This document shows positions 1 through 6,589 of a stretch of DNA of 8,104 nucleotides, in pieces (within the stretch, counting starts at the first letter, position 1; each line of letters opens with the position of its first letter). A program made the position numbers and the translations under genes. The notes below the pieces were generated by a model. That model was not told the origin of the DNA. It worked only from the letters and a program-made list of their open reading frames with translations, and searched no databases. The stretch is taken from positions 1-8,104 of the forward strand of contig CALUUL010000069.1 of the NCBI GenBank assembly GCA_944323945.1, written 5' to 3'. Origin of the DNA: Candidatus Gastranaerophilales bacterium (GTDB taxonomy: Bacteria > Cyanobacteriota > Vampirovibrionia > Gastranaerophilales > Gastranaerophilaceae).

Positions 1-126
1 GTTGGAGTTGTAGGCTCTGTTGGAGTTGTAGGCTCCGTTGGAGTTGTAGGCTCTGTTGGAGTTGTAGGCTCCGTTGGAGTTGTAGGTTTCGTTGGATTTG
101 TTGGACATGTTGGTTGTGTTGGTTCC
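1..126 (-). repeat. 18-bp tandem repeat encoding P-T-T-P-T-E, decaying towards the unique part of the gene
   Basis: Read on the plus strand, units of 18 bp start at 1, 19, 37, 55 and 73 (gttggagttgtaggctct and close variants). Two divergent units follow at 91 and 109. Units 1 and 3 end in ctct and units 2 and 4 end in ctcc, so the array also has a 36-bp higher-order period. Unit length is a multiple of three, and the coding frame gives repeated Thr-Thr-Pro-Thr-Glu-Pro. The array continues beyond the window edge, so copy number is unknown. Such low-complexity tails usually act as extended spacers in surface proteins. Confidence 0.95.
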
Positions 127-1829
127 GGAGTTTTTGTAGGCTCTGGATCTATATTTCCACAACAAGGTTTTAAAGTTGCACAATGATTAATTCTATAATT
201 AAATTGTGGAAGCTTCAGTTCAACATCATCTTCAAATCTAGATACGCCATTATTATCAACGAAACTATATTCCATCATTCTATTAATATTTATTGAAGAA
301 TGTTGTATAATTTCTTCTAATGTTTTGCCTTCTGTATTAAATCCAGGCTCTACATCAAATACGCCGTATTTGTGAACTCCATTTTTATCTTCATATTCTG
401 TTGCAAAAATGTCTAAGTTAGCATAAACAACTTGTTGCAAGATATTTTTTGAAAATTCATCACTATAATCTATGTCAGAATTTAAAACAAGTTTTCCGTC
501 AATAACATTAGCAAATCTACCTTCACCATTTGGTGATGAATAGTATTGCAATACATCTTGAAGAGAGTATACTTCTCCTGCATCCATTTTTCCATCTGTA
601 TTTTTATTGTCTTGAATTAAAATAATTCTATCATTTTGTCCTTCTTCAACAGCAGCAGGGGAAATTTGGTATATGATTCCATCTTTATCAACTTTTGTAG
701 TATCAGCATTATGAGCCTGAGTCCTCAATGTAGCTACTGATGGAAGAACTATTCCAATCATTTCTTTATCTGTATTTTCATCTAAAGTTCTGTTTAAATC
801 AGTTATACTGCCAGTTGTAAGAATATCATAAAAGTTCATTTCATCTAATACATTTTCAAAACAGGTAGCATTTTCTGGTGAATTTACAACAGCATATACT
901 ATGTCTCTATATGCTTCGTCAGAAATATCCTTCCCATATTGTCCATAAATTAAATCAGAGAAAGTATTATATTCTCCATCCAATAATTCTTCAGAATTTT
1001 TTATTACACTTGCTATAGTATCTTTTGGATAATATGAGTCCATAGAATAACAGAAATCTACATTTTCAGGTTGTTCTGCTTGTACTTGATATACTACCGA
1101 AGAAGGAAGATTAATCAATCTTGTATCTAATACTTGGTCAGAACTAGATTTACCCTTATATAGATTTAAATTGCTTATTTGTTCATAACTTTCAATATCG
1201 TCACCAAGTTCTGCTTTAATAAAGTCAGCTAAGCTTGGGTTCGCCTGAATTGTTTCATCAATTAATTTATTGTATATAGCAGTTCTTTGTTCTCCTTCAT
1301 ATGAATTTAAAGCATTTGAATAAACTTTTTCAATAATTTCACCTAGAGTTGAGCCTTCATCTTCTAATTCAGATTCCTTTTCTGTTATAGTTACAATAAC
1401 TGAACCATTTTCATTAGTTGGAATATTTTCATCTGGTTCAAGTAAAATTACACCATCAGAATTTGTAAAATAAAATTCTGTAACTGGTAGTGATGACAAA
1501 GCAATATCAGCTAATGAAGTTTTTTCATTTGTTTTAGCATTTTGTATGACATCTATAGCATTTGCAATATCCTCTGCTGTTTTATTTTCTTCTGATTCTT
1601 CAATAATCGATGAATTTGCAGATGGGATATTTGCTTGTTGAATGTTACAACCGGCCATGTTCATTCCCATTAGTGCAGCTGTACCTAATAAACCTGCTTT
1701 TTTTAGATTATTTGTAGTATTACCAAAAGTAACTGAATTTGTTTGAGTCGTGTTATTTATATTATTTTGTTTGTTTAATCTTTTTAATGGATTATATTGT
1801 ACATTTGTAGAAATATGACCAATTCTCAT
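1..1829 (-). CDS. Putative surface lipoprotein with LysM-like segments, EF-hand loop and Pro/Thr repeat tail (partial, 3' end outside window)
   Basis: An open frame of 609 codons runs from ATG at 1829 off the left edge, so the C-terminus is missing. The start has a strong Shine-Dalgarno sequence (AAAGGAG) 8 nt upstream. Residues 1-44 are rich in Asn, Thr and Gln. Residues 43-61 look like a lipoprotein signal: KK, then a hydrophobic stretch ending in M-A-G-C with Cys61. Three segments resemble degenerate LysM modules, each opening with T-[LF]-x-[ED]-[IL]-I and closing with a hydrophobic run ending in L-P: about 161-243, 289-364 and 503-542. Residues 408-419 form an EF-hand/dockerin-type loop (N-x-N-x-D-G-x-M-D-x-x-E). 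Cys550, Cys556 and Cys557 precede a Pro/Thr/Glu-rich tail from about 562. I do not recognise the whole protein. A cell-envelope, peptidoglycan-associated role is inferred from lipobox, LysM-like modules and tail. The open frame and RBS are firm; the domain calls are not. Confidence 0.85.
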   Translation of the reverse strand, partial: MRIGHISTNVQYNPLKRLNKQNNINNTTQTNSVTFGNTTNNLKKAGLLGTAALMGMNMAGCNIQQANIPSANSSIIEESEENKTAEDIANAIDVIQNAKTNEKTSLADIALSSLPVTEFYFTNSDGVILLEPDENIPTNENGSVIVTITEKESELEDEGSTLGEIIEKVYSNALNSYEGEQRTAIYNKLIDETIQANPSLADFIKAELGDDIESYEQISNLNLYKGKSSSDQVLDTRLINLPSSVVYQVQAEQPENVDFCYSMDSYYPKDTIASVIKNSEELLDGEYNTFSDLIYGQYGKDISDEAYRDIVYAVVNSPENATCFENVLDEMNFYDILTTGSITDLNRTLDENTDKEMIGIVLPSVATLRTQAHNADTTKVDKDGIIYQISPAAVEEGQNDRIILIQDNKNTDGKMDAGEVYSLQDVLQYYSSPNGEGRFANVIDGKLVLNSDIDYSDEFSKNILQQVVYANLDIFATEYEDKNGVHKYGVFDVEPGFNTEGKTLEEIIQHSSININRMMEYSFVDNNGVSRFEDDVELKLPQFNYRINHCATLKPCCGNIDPEPTKTPEPTQPTCPTNPTKPTTPTEPTTPTEPTTPTEPTTPTEPTTP

Positions 1830-1837
1830 GCTAATTA

Positions 1838-1844
1838 CTCCTTT
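1838..1844 (-). promoter_or_regulatory. Ribosome binding site of the large lipoprotein gene
   Basis: The minus strand reads AAAGGAG here, followed by 8 nt and then ATG at 1829. This is the strongest Shine-Dalgarno match in the window and fixes the start, supporting the view that the polar 44-residue stretch before the lipobox is translated. Confidence 0.8.
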
Positions 1845-1985
1845 AAGTAAATTACTTATGATGATAAATGTCAAAAAAAGTAAAAGTTGCTTATTGCAAG
1901 GCTGGTTATATATTTTTTTTACATTTATTAACATTAAAACATTTTTAATAAGCTTGTAAAGACAAAGAAATATATATAAAATGAT

Positions 1986-1992
1986 AAAAGGA
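1986..1992 (+). promoter_or_regulatory. Ribosome binding site deciding the start of the small gene
   Basis: AAAAGGA lies 9 nt before the ATG at 2002. The earlier in-frame ATG at 1981 has only AT-rich sequence upstream and no purine-rich ribosome binding site. The 2002 start is therefore preferred, removing seven residues (M-I-K-G-I-Y-I) from the longest reading. Confidence 0.6.
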
Positions 1993-2001
1993 ATATATAT
2001 A

Positions 2002-2226
2002 ATGGGCAAGTCAAAAAAGAGAATTTTTAATAAAAATACAGGTTTAAAAGGAAGTACTTTAAAAAGAGAGGATATAATCTTACAAGTTCTTTCAGATATA
2101 AGGTCTAATAGTCTAAATGATAAAACGAAAAACTTTATTGGACTATTTGGTATAACAATAGAAGAACTCTCCGAAGCTGGTGCGGCCTACGAAGAGTTGT
2201 CTGCTGTTAAACATTTAATATATTAG
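2002..2226 (+). CDS. Small hypothetical protein, about 74 aa
   Basis: The reading frame starts at ATG 2002, or less likely at 1981 (81 aa), and stops with TAG at 2224-2226. The protein opens with a basic, probably flexible stretch (M-G-K-S-K-K-R) and continues with segments that look helical. The last third is acidic and alanine-rich (E-E-L-S-E-A-G-A-A-Y-E-E-L) before a basic, hydrophobic end (V-K-H-L-I-Y). There is no signal peptide, membrane segment or cysteine. I do not recognise the family. Its own Shine-Dalgarno sequence, candidate promoter and placement filling the gap up to hisS argue for a real gene. It ends 4 bp from the convergent hisS stop. A small cytoplasmic, possibly nucleic-acid- or protein-binding factor is possible from the charge pattern, but this is a guess. 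Confidence 0.6.
   Translation: MGKSKKRIFNKNTGLKGSTLKREDIILQVLSDIRSNSLNDKTKNFIGLFGITIEELSEAGAAYEELSAVKHLIY
2165..2198. other. GC-rich imperfect inverted repeat inside the 3' end of the small gene
   Basis: AACTCT (2165-2170) pairs with AGAGTT (2193-2198). After one mismatch two more pairs (CG/CG) can form, leaving a loop of about 16 nt that is GC-rich for this window. No clear T-run follows on either strand, so this is not a standard intrinsic terminator. It lies between two convergent genes and might slow transcription from both sides. Codon choice in an Ala/Glu-rich segment could equally produce it. Confidence 0.25.
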
Positions 2227-2230
2227 ATGC

Positions 2231-3451
2231 TTATATTAATTCTTCTAAAGTTTTTTTCATTTGTGTTGAATCTGAAAGATTTTTGACTGTAAGATAGTTG
2301 TTTTTTATTTCATCTTCTCCAAGAATAATTGCAAAATTCGCTATTTTGGCTGCTTTTTCAAGCTGTTTCGCAAATTTTCTGGATGTATAATCGAATTCTA
2401 CTGAAAAGCCCTTTTTTCTCAATTTGTCAACAAGTTTTATTGCTTCAATTTGATTATCAGATACAATAAAATAATCTATCTTTGGGGCTTCTAATTTTGG
2501 TATTAAGGCATTTAACCTTTCAACTCCCATCGCCCAACCAACTGCTGGTGTATGGGGTCCGCCAAGGGTTTCAACTAGTCCATCATATCTTCCACCGCCA
2601 CATACAGCATTTTGTGAACCTAAATTATTTGACTTTATTTCAAATACTGTTCTTGTATAATAATCTAAACCTCTTACTAAAAAAGTATTTTCAATATATT
2701 TTATATTTAATGCATTCAAATATGATTTTAATTTTTCGTAGTGATTAGAGCAATCATTACACAATTTTATTCCTGATACGGATTCTTTTAAATGATTTTC
2801 TTCAAATAATTTATTGCACGTTTCATTTTTGCAATCTAATATTCTTAAAGGATTCTTTTCGTAACGATTTCTGCAATCTTCGCATAAACCACTTAAAAAT
2901 GGTGCAATTGCTTTTTTTAGTTGTTCTTTATATTCTTTTCTACAAACATTGCAGCCCAAAGAGTTTATTTCAACTACTAAGTCATTTAAGCCTAATCCTT
3001 TTAAAAACTCTGTAGCTAAAACAATACACTCAACATCTGCCGAAGCATCTTCGACTCCAAACATTTCTACACCAATTTGATGGAATTGTCTTTGCCTTCC
3101 TGCTTGTGGTCTTTCATATCTAAACATTGGACCTTTATACCAAAATTTAATTGGAGGGCTTTCTCTGTAAAAGTTATGTTCTAAATATGCTCTTACAACG
3201 CCTGCTGTATTTTCTGGTCTTAATGTTATACTTCTGTCACTTTTTGTAAAAGTATACATTTCTTTATTAACAATGTCAGTTGTATCTCCAACTCCTCTCT
3301 CGAATAGCGCTGTATCTTCAAATATAGGTGTTCTAATCTCTTTAAAATTTGCTTTTGAAAATACTTCGTTTGCCACTCTTTCTATGTTTTGCCAATTTGA
3401 TATTTCTTCTGGTAAAATATCTTTTGTTCCTTTTTGTGCTTTTATACTCAT
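2231..3451 (-). CDS. hisS: Histidyl-tRNA synthetase (HisRS)
   Basis: This class II aminoacyl-tRNA synthetase attaches histidine to tRNA-His in the cytoplasm, normally as a homodimer. The 406-aa product begins with the typical K-A-x-K-G-T-K-D-I-L-P start. Motif 1 lies around residues 36-68. Motif 2 lies at 104-131 (F-R-Y-E-R-P through G-V-E-M-F-G). The histidine-specific signature L-V-R-G-L-D-Y-Y-T-R is at 258-267, and motif 3, ending G-V-E-R with Arg312, is at 303-313. The C-terminal anticodon-binding domain covers about 325-406. Between motif 2 and the signature are four cysteine pairs (Cys167/170, 190/193, 207/212, 231/234). E. coli HisRS lacks them as I recall, but many other bacterial HisRS have them, suggesting a structural metal site. 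The start at 3451 has AGAGG 6 nt upstream. The gene is divergent from the SGNH gene and appears monocistronic. Confidence 0.97.
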   Translation of the reverse strand: MSIKAQKGTKDILPEEISNWQNIERVANEVFSKANFKEIRTPIFEDTALFERGVGDTTDIVNKEMYTFTKSDRSITLRPENTAGVVRAYLEHNFYRESPPIKFWYKGPMFRYERPQAGRQRQFHQIGVEMFGVEDASADVECIVLATEFLKGLGLNDLVVEINSLGCNVCRKEYKEQLKKAIAPFLSGLCEDCRNRYEKNPLRILDCKNETCNKLFEENHLKESVSGIKLCNDCSNHYEKLKSYLNALNIKYIENTFLVRGLDYYTRTVFEIKSNNLGSQNAVCGGGRYDGLVETLGGPHTPAVGWAMGVERLNALIPKLEAPKIDYFIVSDNQIEAIKLVDKLRKKGFSVEFDYTSRKFAKQLEKAAKIANFAIILGEDEIKNNYLTVKNLSDSTQMKKTLEELI

Positions 3452-3457
3452 AATTAA

Positions 3458-3477
3458 CCTCTTTTGAACAAATTATA
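3458..3477 (-). promoter_or_regulatory. hisS -10 box and ribosome binding site
   Basis: On the minus strand a perfect TATAAT (3477-3472) is followed closely by AGAGG (3462-3458) and the ATG at 3451. This gives a short leader of about 14 nt if that box is used. No good -35 is visible at 16-18 bp. The whole gap is only 98 bp, and I see no T-box or other leader control element. Confidence 0.4.
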
Positions 3478-3490
3478 TAATAAACATAAA

Positions 3491-3520
3491 TTAACTTGTT
3501 ATGTTTGTATGTGTTAAAAT
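3491..3520 (+). promoter_or_regulatory. Candidate promoter with extended -10 for the SGNH gene
   Basis: TTAACT (3491-3496), an 18-bp spacer and TAAAAT (3515-3520), with an extended -10 TG at 3512-3513, would start transcription near 3527, about 23 nt before the ATG at 3550. The ribosome binding site is weak (GAAAG or GTGAG in the leader). The local sequence is AT-rich, so this is tentative. Confidence 0.35.
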
Positions 3521-3549
3521 AATAATTAATGAAAGAATTGTGAGTATGT

Positions 3550-4467
3550 ATGCTTAAAAGATTATTTGTTAACATATTACTTATTATGTTTGTATTTTGT
3601 TTTGTTGAAATATACTCTTTCAATAAAACAAAAATTGAAAATGAAAAATTTAAAAAACAGGCAGATAGACTTGTTTCAAATAATACACAACAATATAAAA
3701 CAAAATATAGATTGTTAAAACCATTTGATACAACGCTATTTAGAAATTCTTTTGTAAAAGATAATGCAAATAACATTGTTTGGTTTGGTTGTTCTTTTGC
3801 TGAAGGTGCAGGTTTAAATGATAATCAAACACCGTGTTATAAAATATCTGAGTTGACAGGTAAAAGCTGTATAAACAAAGCTAAAGGTGCGACAGGTACT
3901 CAATTTATGTATTATCAAATTAATAATGATAATATTATGAATGATGCGAAGACGGCTGACTTTGTTATTTATACTTTTATTTGGAATCATATTCAAAGAT
4001 TATATAACTATCAGGTTAATCCACTTATAGATATGTTTAATTTACGTTATAAAATTGAAGAGGGGAATTTAATTGATATAACACCTAAATTTAATCCGTT
4101 ATATTCTTCTTTCTTTGTTAAAAGAATTCTAAACAAGATTGTTTATGAACAAGCAAAAGAAGAAAGTTACGATTTTAAATTATTTAATAAAATTATGCAG
4201 GAAACTTATAAAATTTCCCAAAAAAGGTATCCTAATTCCAAGTTTATTTTTATTGAATTTCCTGAATTGTCAAAAAAAGAGCTGCCGGATTATGAAGTAA
4301 AAGAACTTGAATCATATGGTATAAATGTGGTTAGAGTCAAAGATATAATAGGTGATGTTGATATATATGACCAGAAATACTGGCTTCCTGATAATATACA
4401 TCCGACTGAACAAGCTTGGGATTTAATTTTACCAATTATTGTTGAAAAATATATGGCTAATGATTAA
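3550..4467 (+). CDS. Membrane-anchored SGNH/GDSL-hydrolase-like protein
   Basis: The 305-aa product has an N-terminal hydrophobic segment (about residues 5-19) after K-R with no obvious cleavage site, so it is probably a signal anchor placing the rest outside the cytoplasmic membrane. The remainder fits an SGNH-type esterase/acetylhydrolase. Block I is F-G-C-S-F-A-E-G with candidate nucleophile Ser82, where the usual GDS aspartate is Cys81. A glycine-rich segment G-A-T-G is at 113-116, and a possible block III Asn146 lies in W-N-H. Block V is D-N-I-H-P, with Asp281 and His284 completing the triad. SGNH enzymes of this layout often modify cell-wall or exported polysaccharides; the substrate here cannot be told. 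An in-frame TGA at 3541 rules out an earlier start. The 3' end overlaps the kinase gene by 11 bp, tail to tail. Confidence 0.75.
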   Translation: MLKRLFVNILLIMFVFCFVEIYSFNKTKIENEKFKKQADRLVSNNTQQYKTKYRLLKPFDTTLFRNSFVKDNANNIVWFGCSFAEGAGLNDNQTPCYKISELTGKSCINKAKGATGTQFMYYQINNDNIMNDAKTADFVIYTFIWNHIQRLYNYQVNPLIDMFNLRYKIEEGNLIDITPKFNPLYSSFFVKRILNKIVYEQAKEESYDFKLFNKIMQETYKISQKRYPNSKFIFIEFPELSKKELPDYEVKELESYGINVVRVKDIIGDVDIYDQKYWLPDNIHPTEQAWDLILPIIVEKYMAND

Positions 4468-6133
4468 ATGGAATACTTATTGTAAATTCTGTACCTATAT
4501 TTTCTTTTGATGTAAAAGAAATATTCCCTTTATGAAGTTCTATAATTTTCTTTGAAATAGAAAGTCCCAAACCGGTACCTATTCCTATTTTCTTTGTAGT
4601 GAATCCTACATTGAAAATTTTATTTTGTTGTTCTGTTGGAATTCCAATACCATTGTCTTTTATTTTTACATACAAAAACTTTTCATCAAATGAAGTTTTA
4701 ATAATAATTTTTCCTTCTTTATTATCTACAATGCTATGACAAGCATTAACTAATATATTCATAAAAACTTGATTTAACATATTAACACTGCATAAAACAG
4801 GAGGTAATGCTGAATATTGTTTTTCAATAGTAATATTATTTTTTATTTCGTGCGCTATTAATTTTAATGTTAAATCTAATTCCTTATTTATATCCGCTTC
4901 TTGAAATTCTGCTTCATCTAGGCGAACAAATCTTTTTAATGATTTTACTATATTGGAAATTCTGTTTGCTGCTTCAATATCAATTGAATTTAATTCTCTT
5001 AAAATTTCAACCTGTTTATTAGATATTATTTCAGATGAGGATAATATTTTTTTTATTAAAGTATTATTTGAATTTATTGAAGCAAGCGGTGTGTTTATTT
5101 CATGTGCAACACCTGATACCAATTGACCAATGGATGCCATTTTCTCTGTATTGATTAATTGCATCTGTGTTTCTTTCAATTCGCTTAATGTTTTTTGAAG
5201 CTTTTTATTCTTTTTATTTAATTGTTGAATTAATCCTGCTTGGATTATTGAGCTTGCTAATTGAACTGAAATTGATTGTAAAATTTCCTTATTATCATCT
5301 AAATTAAATTTTTGTTTTGTAAGTGTTACTATAATTCCAAGTAATTTATTTTTGTTATATACAGGAATTATAATTCGTTTTATACCTTTTGTCAGAAAAC
5401 TTTCAGAATTTAAAAATTCTTTTAAACAATTTGATACTACAATATTCTTGTTTTTAATCTGTGTAATAATCTCATCTTCATATTCAGTTAAGGAATTAAT
5501 TTCAATATCATTTTGAAGCACAGAATATTTAATACGGAATCCATTTTTTTCTTTCATAGAAAAATATGTTTTGGAAGAACCAAGTAAATTGTGTATTTCT
5601 TCTAATGTTGAAGATAATATTGACTCTATATCATTAGTTTCTCTAATAACAAGTGAAATTCTGTTTATTATTCCCATTTTCAATACTTGAGCTTGGGCGT
5701 GTTCCTGTAATTTTGCAAATTTATCTGTAGATTCTTTTTCTTCTTTATATAAATCTTCTAATTTTTTATATTTCTTTTTTATTGATTCTATTCTATCAAT
5801 AGATGTAATATCTTTAAATACAACTATTTTATATTTTTCATATTTAAACGTATAAATATAATAATATTGATATTCATCATCGTGTTTTTGATATGTGCAA
5901 ATTGTGTGGAAATTTTCTTTTGATTTAAGGACAAAATCAATAGGTGTTTTGTTATTGATATTCTCTAATGATAGGAAACATAAGTTGAAATTAAAATGTT
6001 TCTTGAATTTATCAATATTCCCAAAATCAGAGAATGTTGAGATAAACAGTCTGTTTTTAAAAATAATACTATTATCATTTGCCAATATACAAACGGCATC
6101 AGAATAATTATTAAAGAACTCTAAATTTTCCAT
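4457..6133 (-). CDS. Soluble PAS-GAF sensor histidine kinase
   Basis: The 558-aa product has no membrane segment or signal peptide, so it should sense a cytoplasmic cue. Residues 1-110 resemble a PAS domain. A coiled coil covers about 111-150, and a GAF-like domain about 155-300. A second coiled coil (about 300-332) leads into the phosphoacceptor H-box G-V-A-H-E-I-N-T-P-L with His344. The catalytic ATPase domain shows the N-box around Asn463, G1 D-N-G-I-G at 493-497, F-box F-N-V-G-F at 507-511 and G2 G-T-G-L-G-L at 519-524, so all catalytic boxes are intact. It has no receiver domain, and no response regulator lies in the window. It is the last gene of the rsgA-ispA-DUF212 operon, 6 bp after DUF212, with AGGAA as ribosome binding site 5 nt before the ATG. 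The signal and partner are unknown. Confidence 0.93.
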   Translation of the reverse strand: MENLEFFNNYSDAVCILANDNSIIFKNRLFISTFSDFGNIDKFKKHFNFNLCFLSLENINNKTPIDFVLKSKENFHTICTYQKHDDEYQYYYIYTFKYEKYKIVVFKDITSIDRIESIKKKYKKLEDLYKEEKESTDKFAKLQEHAQAQVLKMGIINRISLVIRETNDIESILSSTLEEIHNLLGSSKTYFSMKEKNGFRIKYSVLQNDIEINSLTEYEDEIITQIKNKNIVVSNCLKEFLNSESFLTKGIKRIIIPVYNKNKLLGIIVTLTKQKFNLDDNKEILQSISVQLASSIIQAGLIQQLNKKNKKLQKTLSELKETQMQLINTEKMASIGQLVSGVAHEINTPLASINSNNTLIKKILSSSEIISNKQVEILRELNSIDIEAANRISNIVKSLKRFVRLDEAEFQEADINKELDLTLKLIAHEIKNNITIEKQYSALPPVLCSVNMLNQVFMNILVNACHSIVDNKEGKIIIKTSFDEKFLYVKIKDNGIGIPTEQQNKIFNVGFTTKKIGIGTGLGLSISKKIIELHKGNISFTSKENIGTEFTISIPFNH

Positions 6134-6139
6134 TATTTC

Positions 6140-6589
6140 CTATTGAAAAAGATAAAAATGATTTATACAAGCTATATATATACCAAGAAGCGCTCCGACA
6201 AAAACCTCAAATGGTGTATGTCCCAGAAGTTCTTTTAGTCTTTCTGCAGGCATGGGTCTATTTGCATAAAAGTCTTCACGAATTTTATTCAAACAAGCTG
6301 CAATCTTTCCTGTTGAACGTCTTAAACCAGCGGCATCATACATAACAACAAGTGAATAACCTATTGCAATTGCAAATTCTACAGAATCAAAACCGCATAT
6401 AAGTCCAACGGTAGTTGATAAAGCAATAACACCTGCTGTATGTGAACTCGGCATTCCCCCTGTAGTTGCTAATACCTGAAAATCAATATCCTTTGTTTTT
6501 ATATAATGTCCTATAAATTTCAGCAGCTGGGCTACAATCGCGGATTCTAATCCATTGATTATTATTTCATAACTTGTATTTAAGAACAT
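6140..6589 (-). CDS. Divergent PAP2 family protein (DUF212)
   Basis: The 149-aa length and motifs match the DUF212/divergent PAP2 family of small membrane proteins. T-G-G-M-P-S-S-H-T-A at 43-52 corresponds to the PAP2 phosphatase S-x-x-x-H type motif. D-A-A-G-L-R-R-S-T-G is at 85-94, and L-L-G-H-T-P at 121-126 carries a second conserved His. Several hydrophobic stretches (roughly 8-28, 50-66, 71-84, 127-146) suggest an integral membrane protein. The biochemical role of the family is poorly defined; dephosphorylation of a lipid or prenyl diphosphate is suggested by homology to PAP2 and by its place right behind a prenyl diphosphate synthase. Its start overlaps the ispA stop by 10 bp, with GAAGGG as ribosome binding site inside ispA, so translational coupling is likely. 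Confidence 0.92.
   Translation of the reverse strand: MFLNTSYEIIINGLESAIVAQLLKFIGHYIKTKDIDFQVLATTGGMPSSHTAGVIALSTTVGLICGFDSVEFAIAIGYSLVVMYDAAGLRRSTGKIAACLNKIREDFYANRPMPAERLKELLGHTPFEVFVGALLGIYIACINHFYLFQ

Larger units (their letters stand above)
1830..2001. promoter_or_regulatory. Divergent intergenic region with candidate promoters for both flanking genes
   Basis: Minus strand: a perfect TTGACA lies at 1874-1869, but the -10 at 17 bp (TTTACT, 1851-1846) would start transcription inside the ribosome binding site. TATCAT at 1866-1861 is an alternative -10 giving a leader of about 25 nt. Plus strand: TTGTAA (1954-1959), a 17-bp spacer and TAAAAT (1977-1982) form a candidate close to the small gene; TTGCTT (1888-1893), 16 bp and TATATT is another. 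The region is so AT-rich that chance -10 matches are expected. A weak inverted repeat, TTATTAA/TTAATAA (1925-1931 and 1945-1951), is also present. No riboswitch or RNA gene was recognised. Confidence 0.35.

Noticed and set aside
1..126. CRISPR-like regular repeats
   Set aside because: The units are contiguous 18-mers without spacers and in frame within a long open reading frame, so this is a coding tandem repeat.
1886..1920. Intrinsic terminator suggested by a TTGC/GCAA stem and a T8 run
   Set aside because: The stem is only 4 bp, the T-run is about 12 nt away, and the region lies upstream of both divergent genes, where no transcript needs to end.
1981..2001. ATG at 1981 as the start of the small gene
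   Set aside because: No ribosome binding site precedes it, whereas AAAAGGA is well placed for the ATG at 2002. A candidate -10 box also overlaps 1981.
2482..2748. Plus-strand open frames inside hisS, the kinase gene, DUF212 and ispA (for example 2482-2748, 5895-6107, 6651-6881, 6935-7174)
   Set aside because: All are antisense shadows of genes with clear family motifs, and none has a convincing ribosome binding site or recognisable product.
3452..3549. T-box or other riboswitch in front of hisS
   Set aside because: The whole divergent gap is 98 bp, is almost entirely A/T, and shows no terminator stem or T-box-like conserved segment.
3342..3776. 144-aa minus-strand open frame across the hisS-SGNH gap
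   Set aside because: It lies over the well-supported hisS start and the SGNH 5' end in other frames, and its Phe/Asn/Ile-rich content fits antisense of AT-rich coding sequence.
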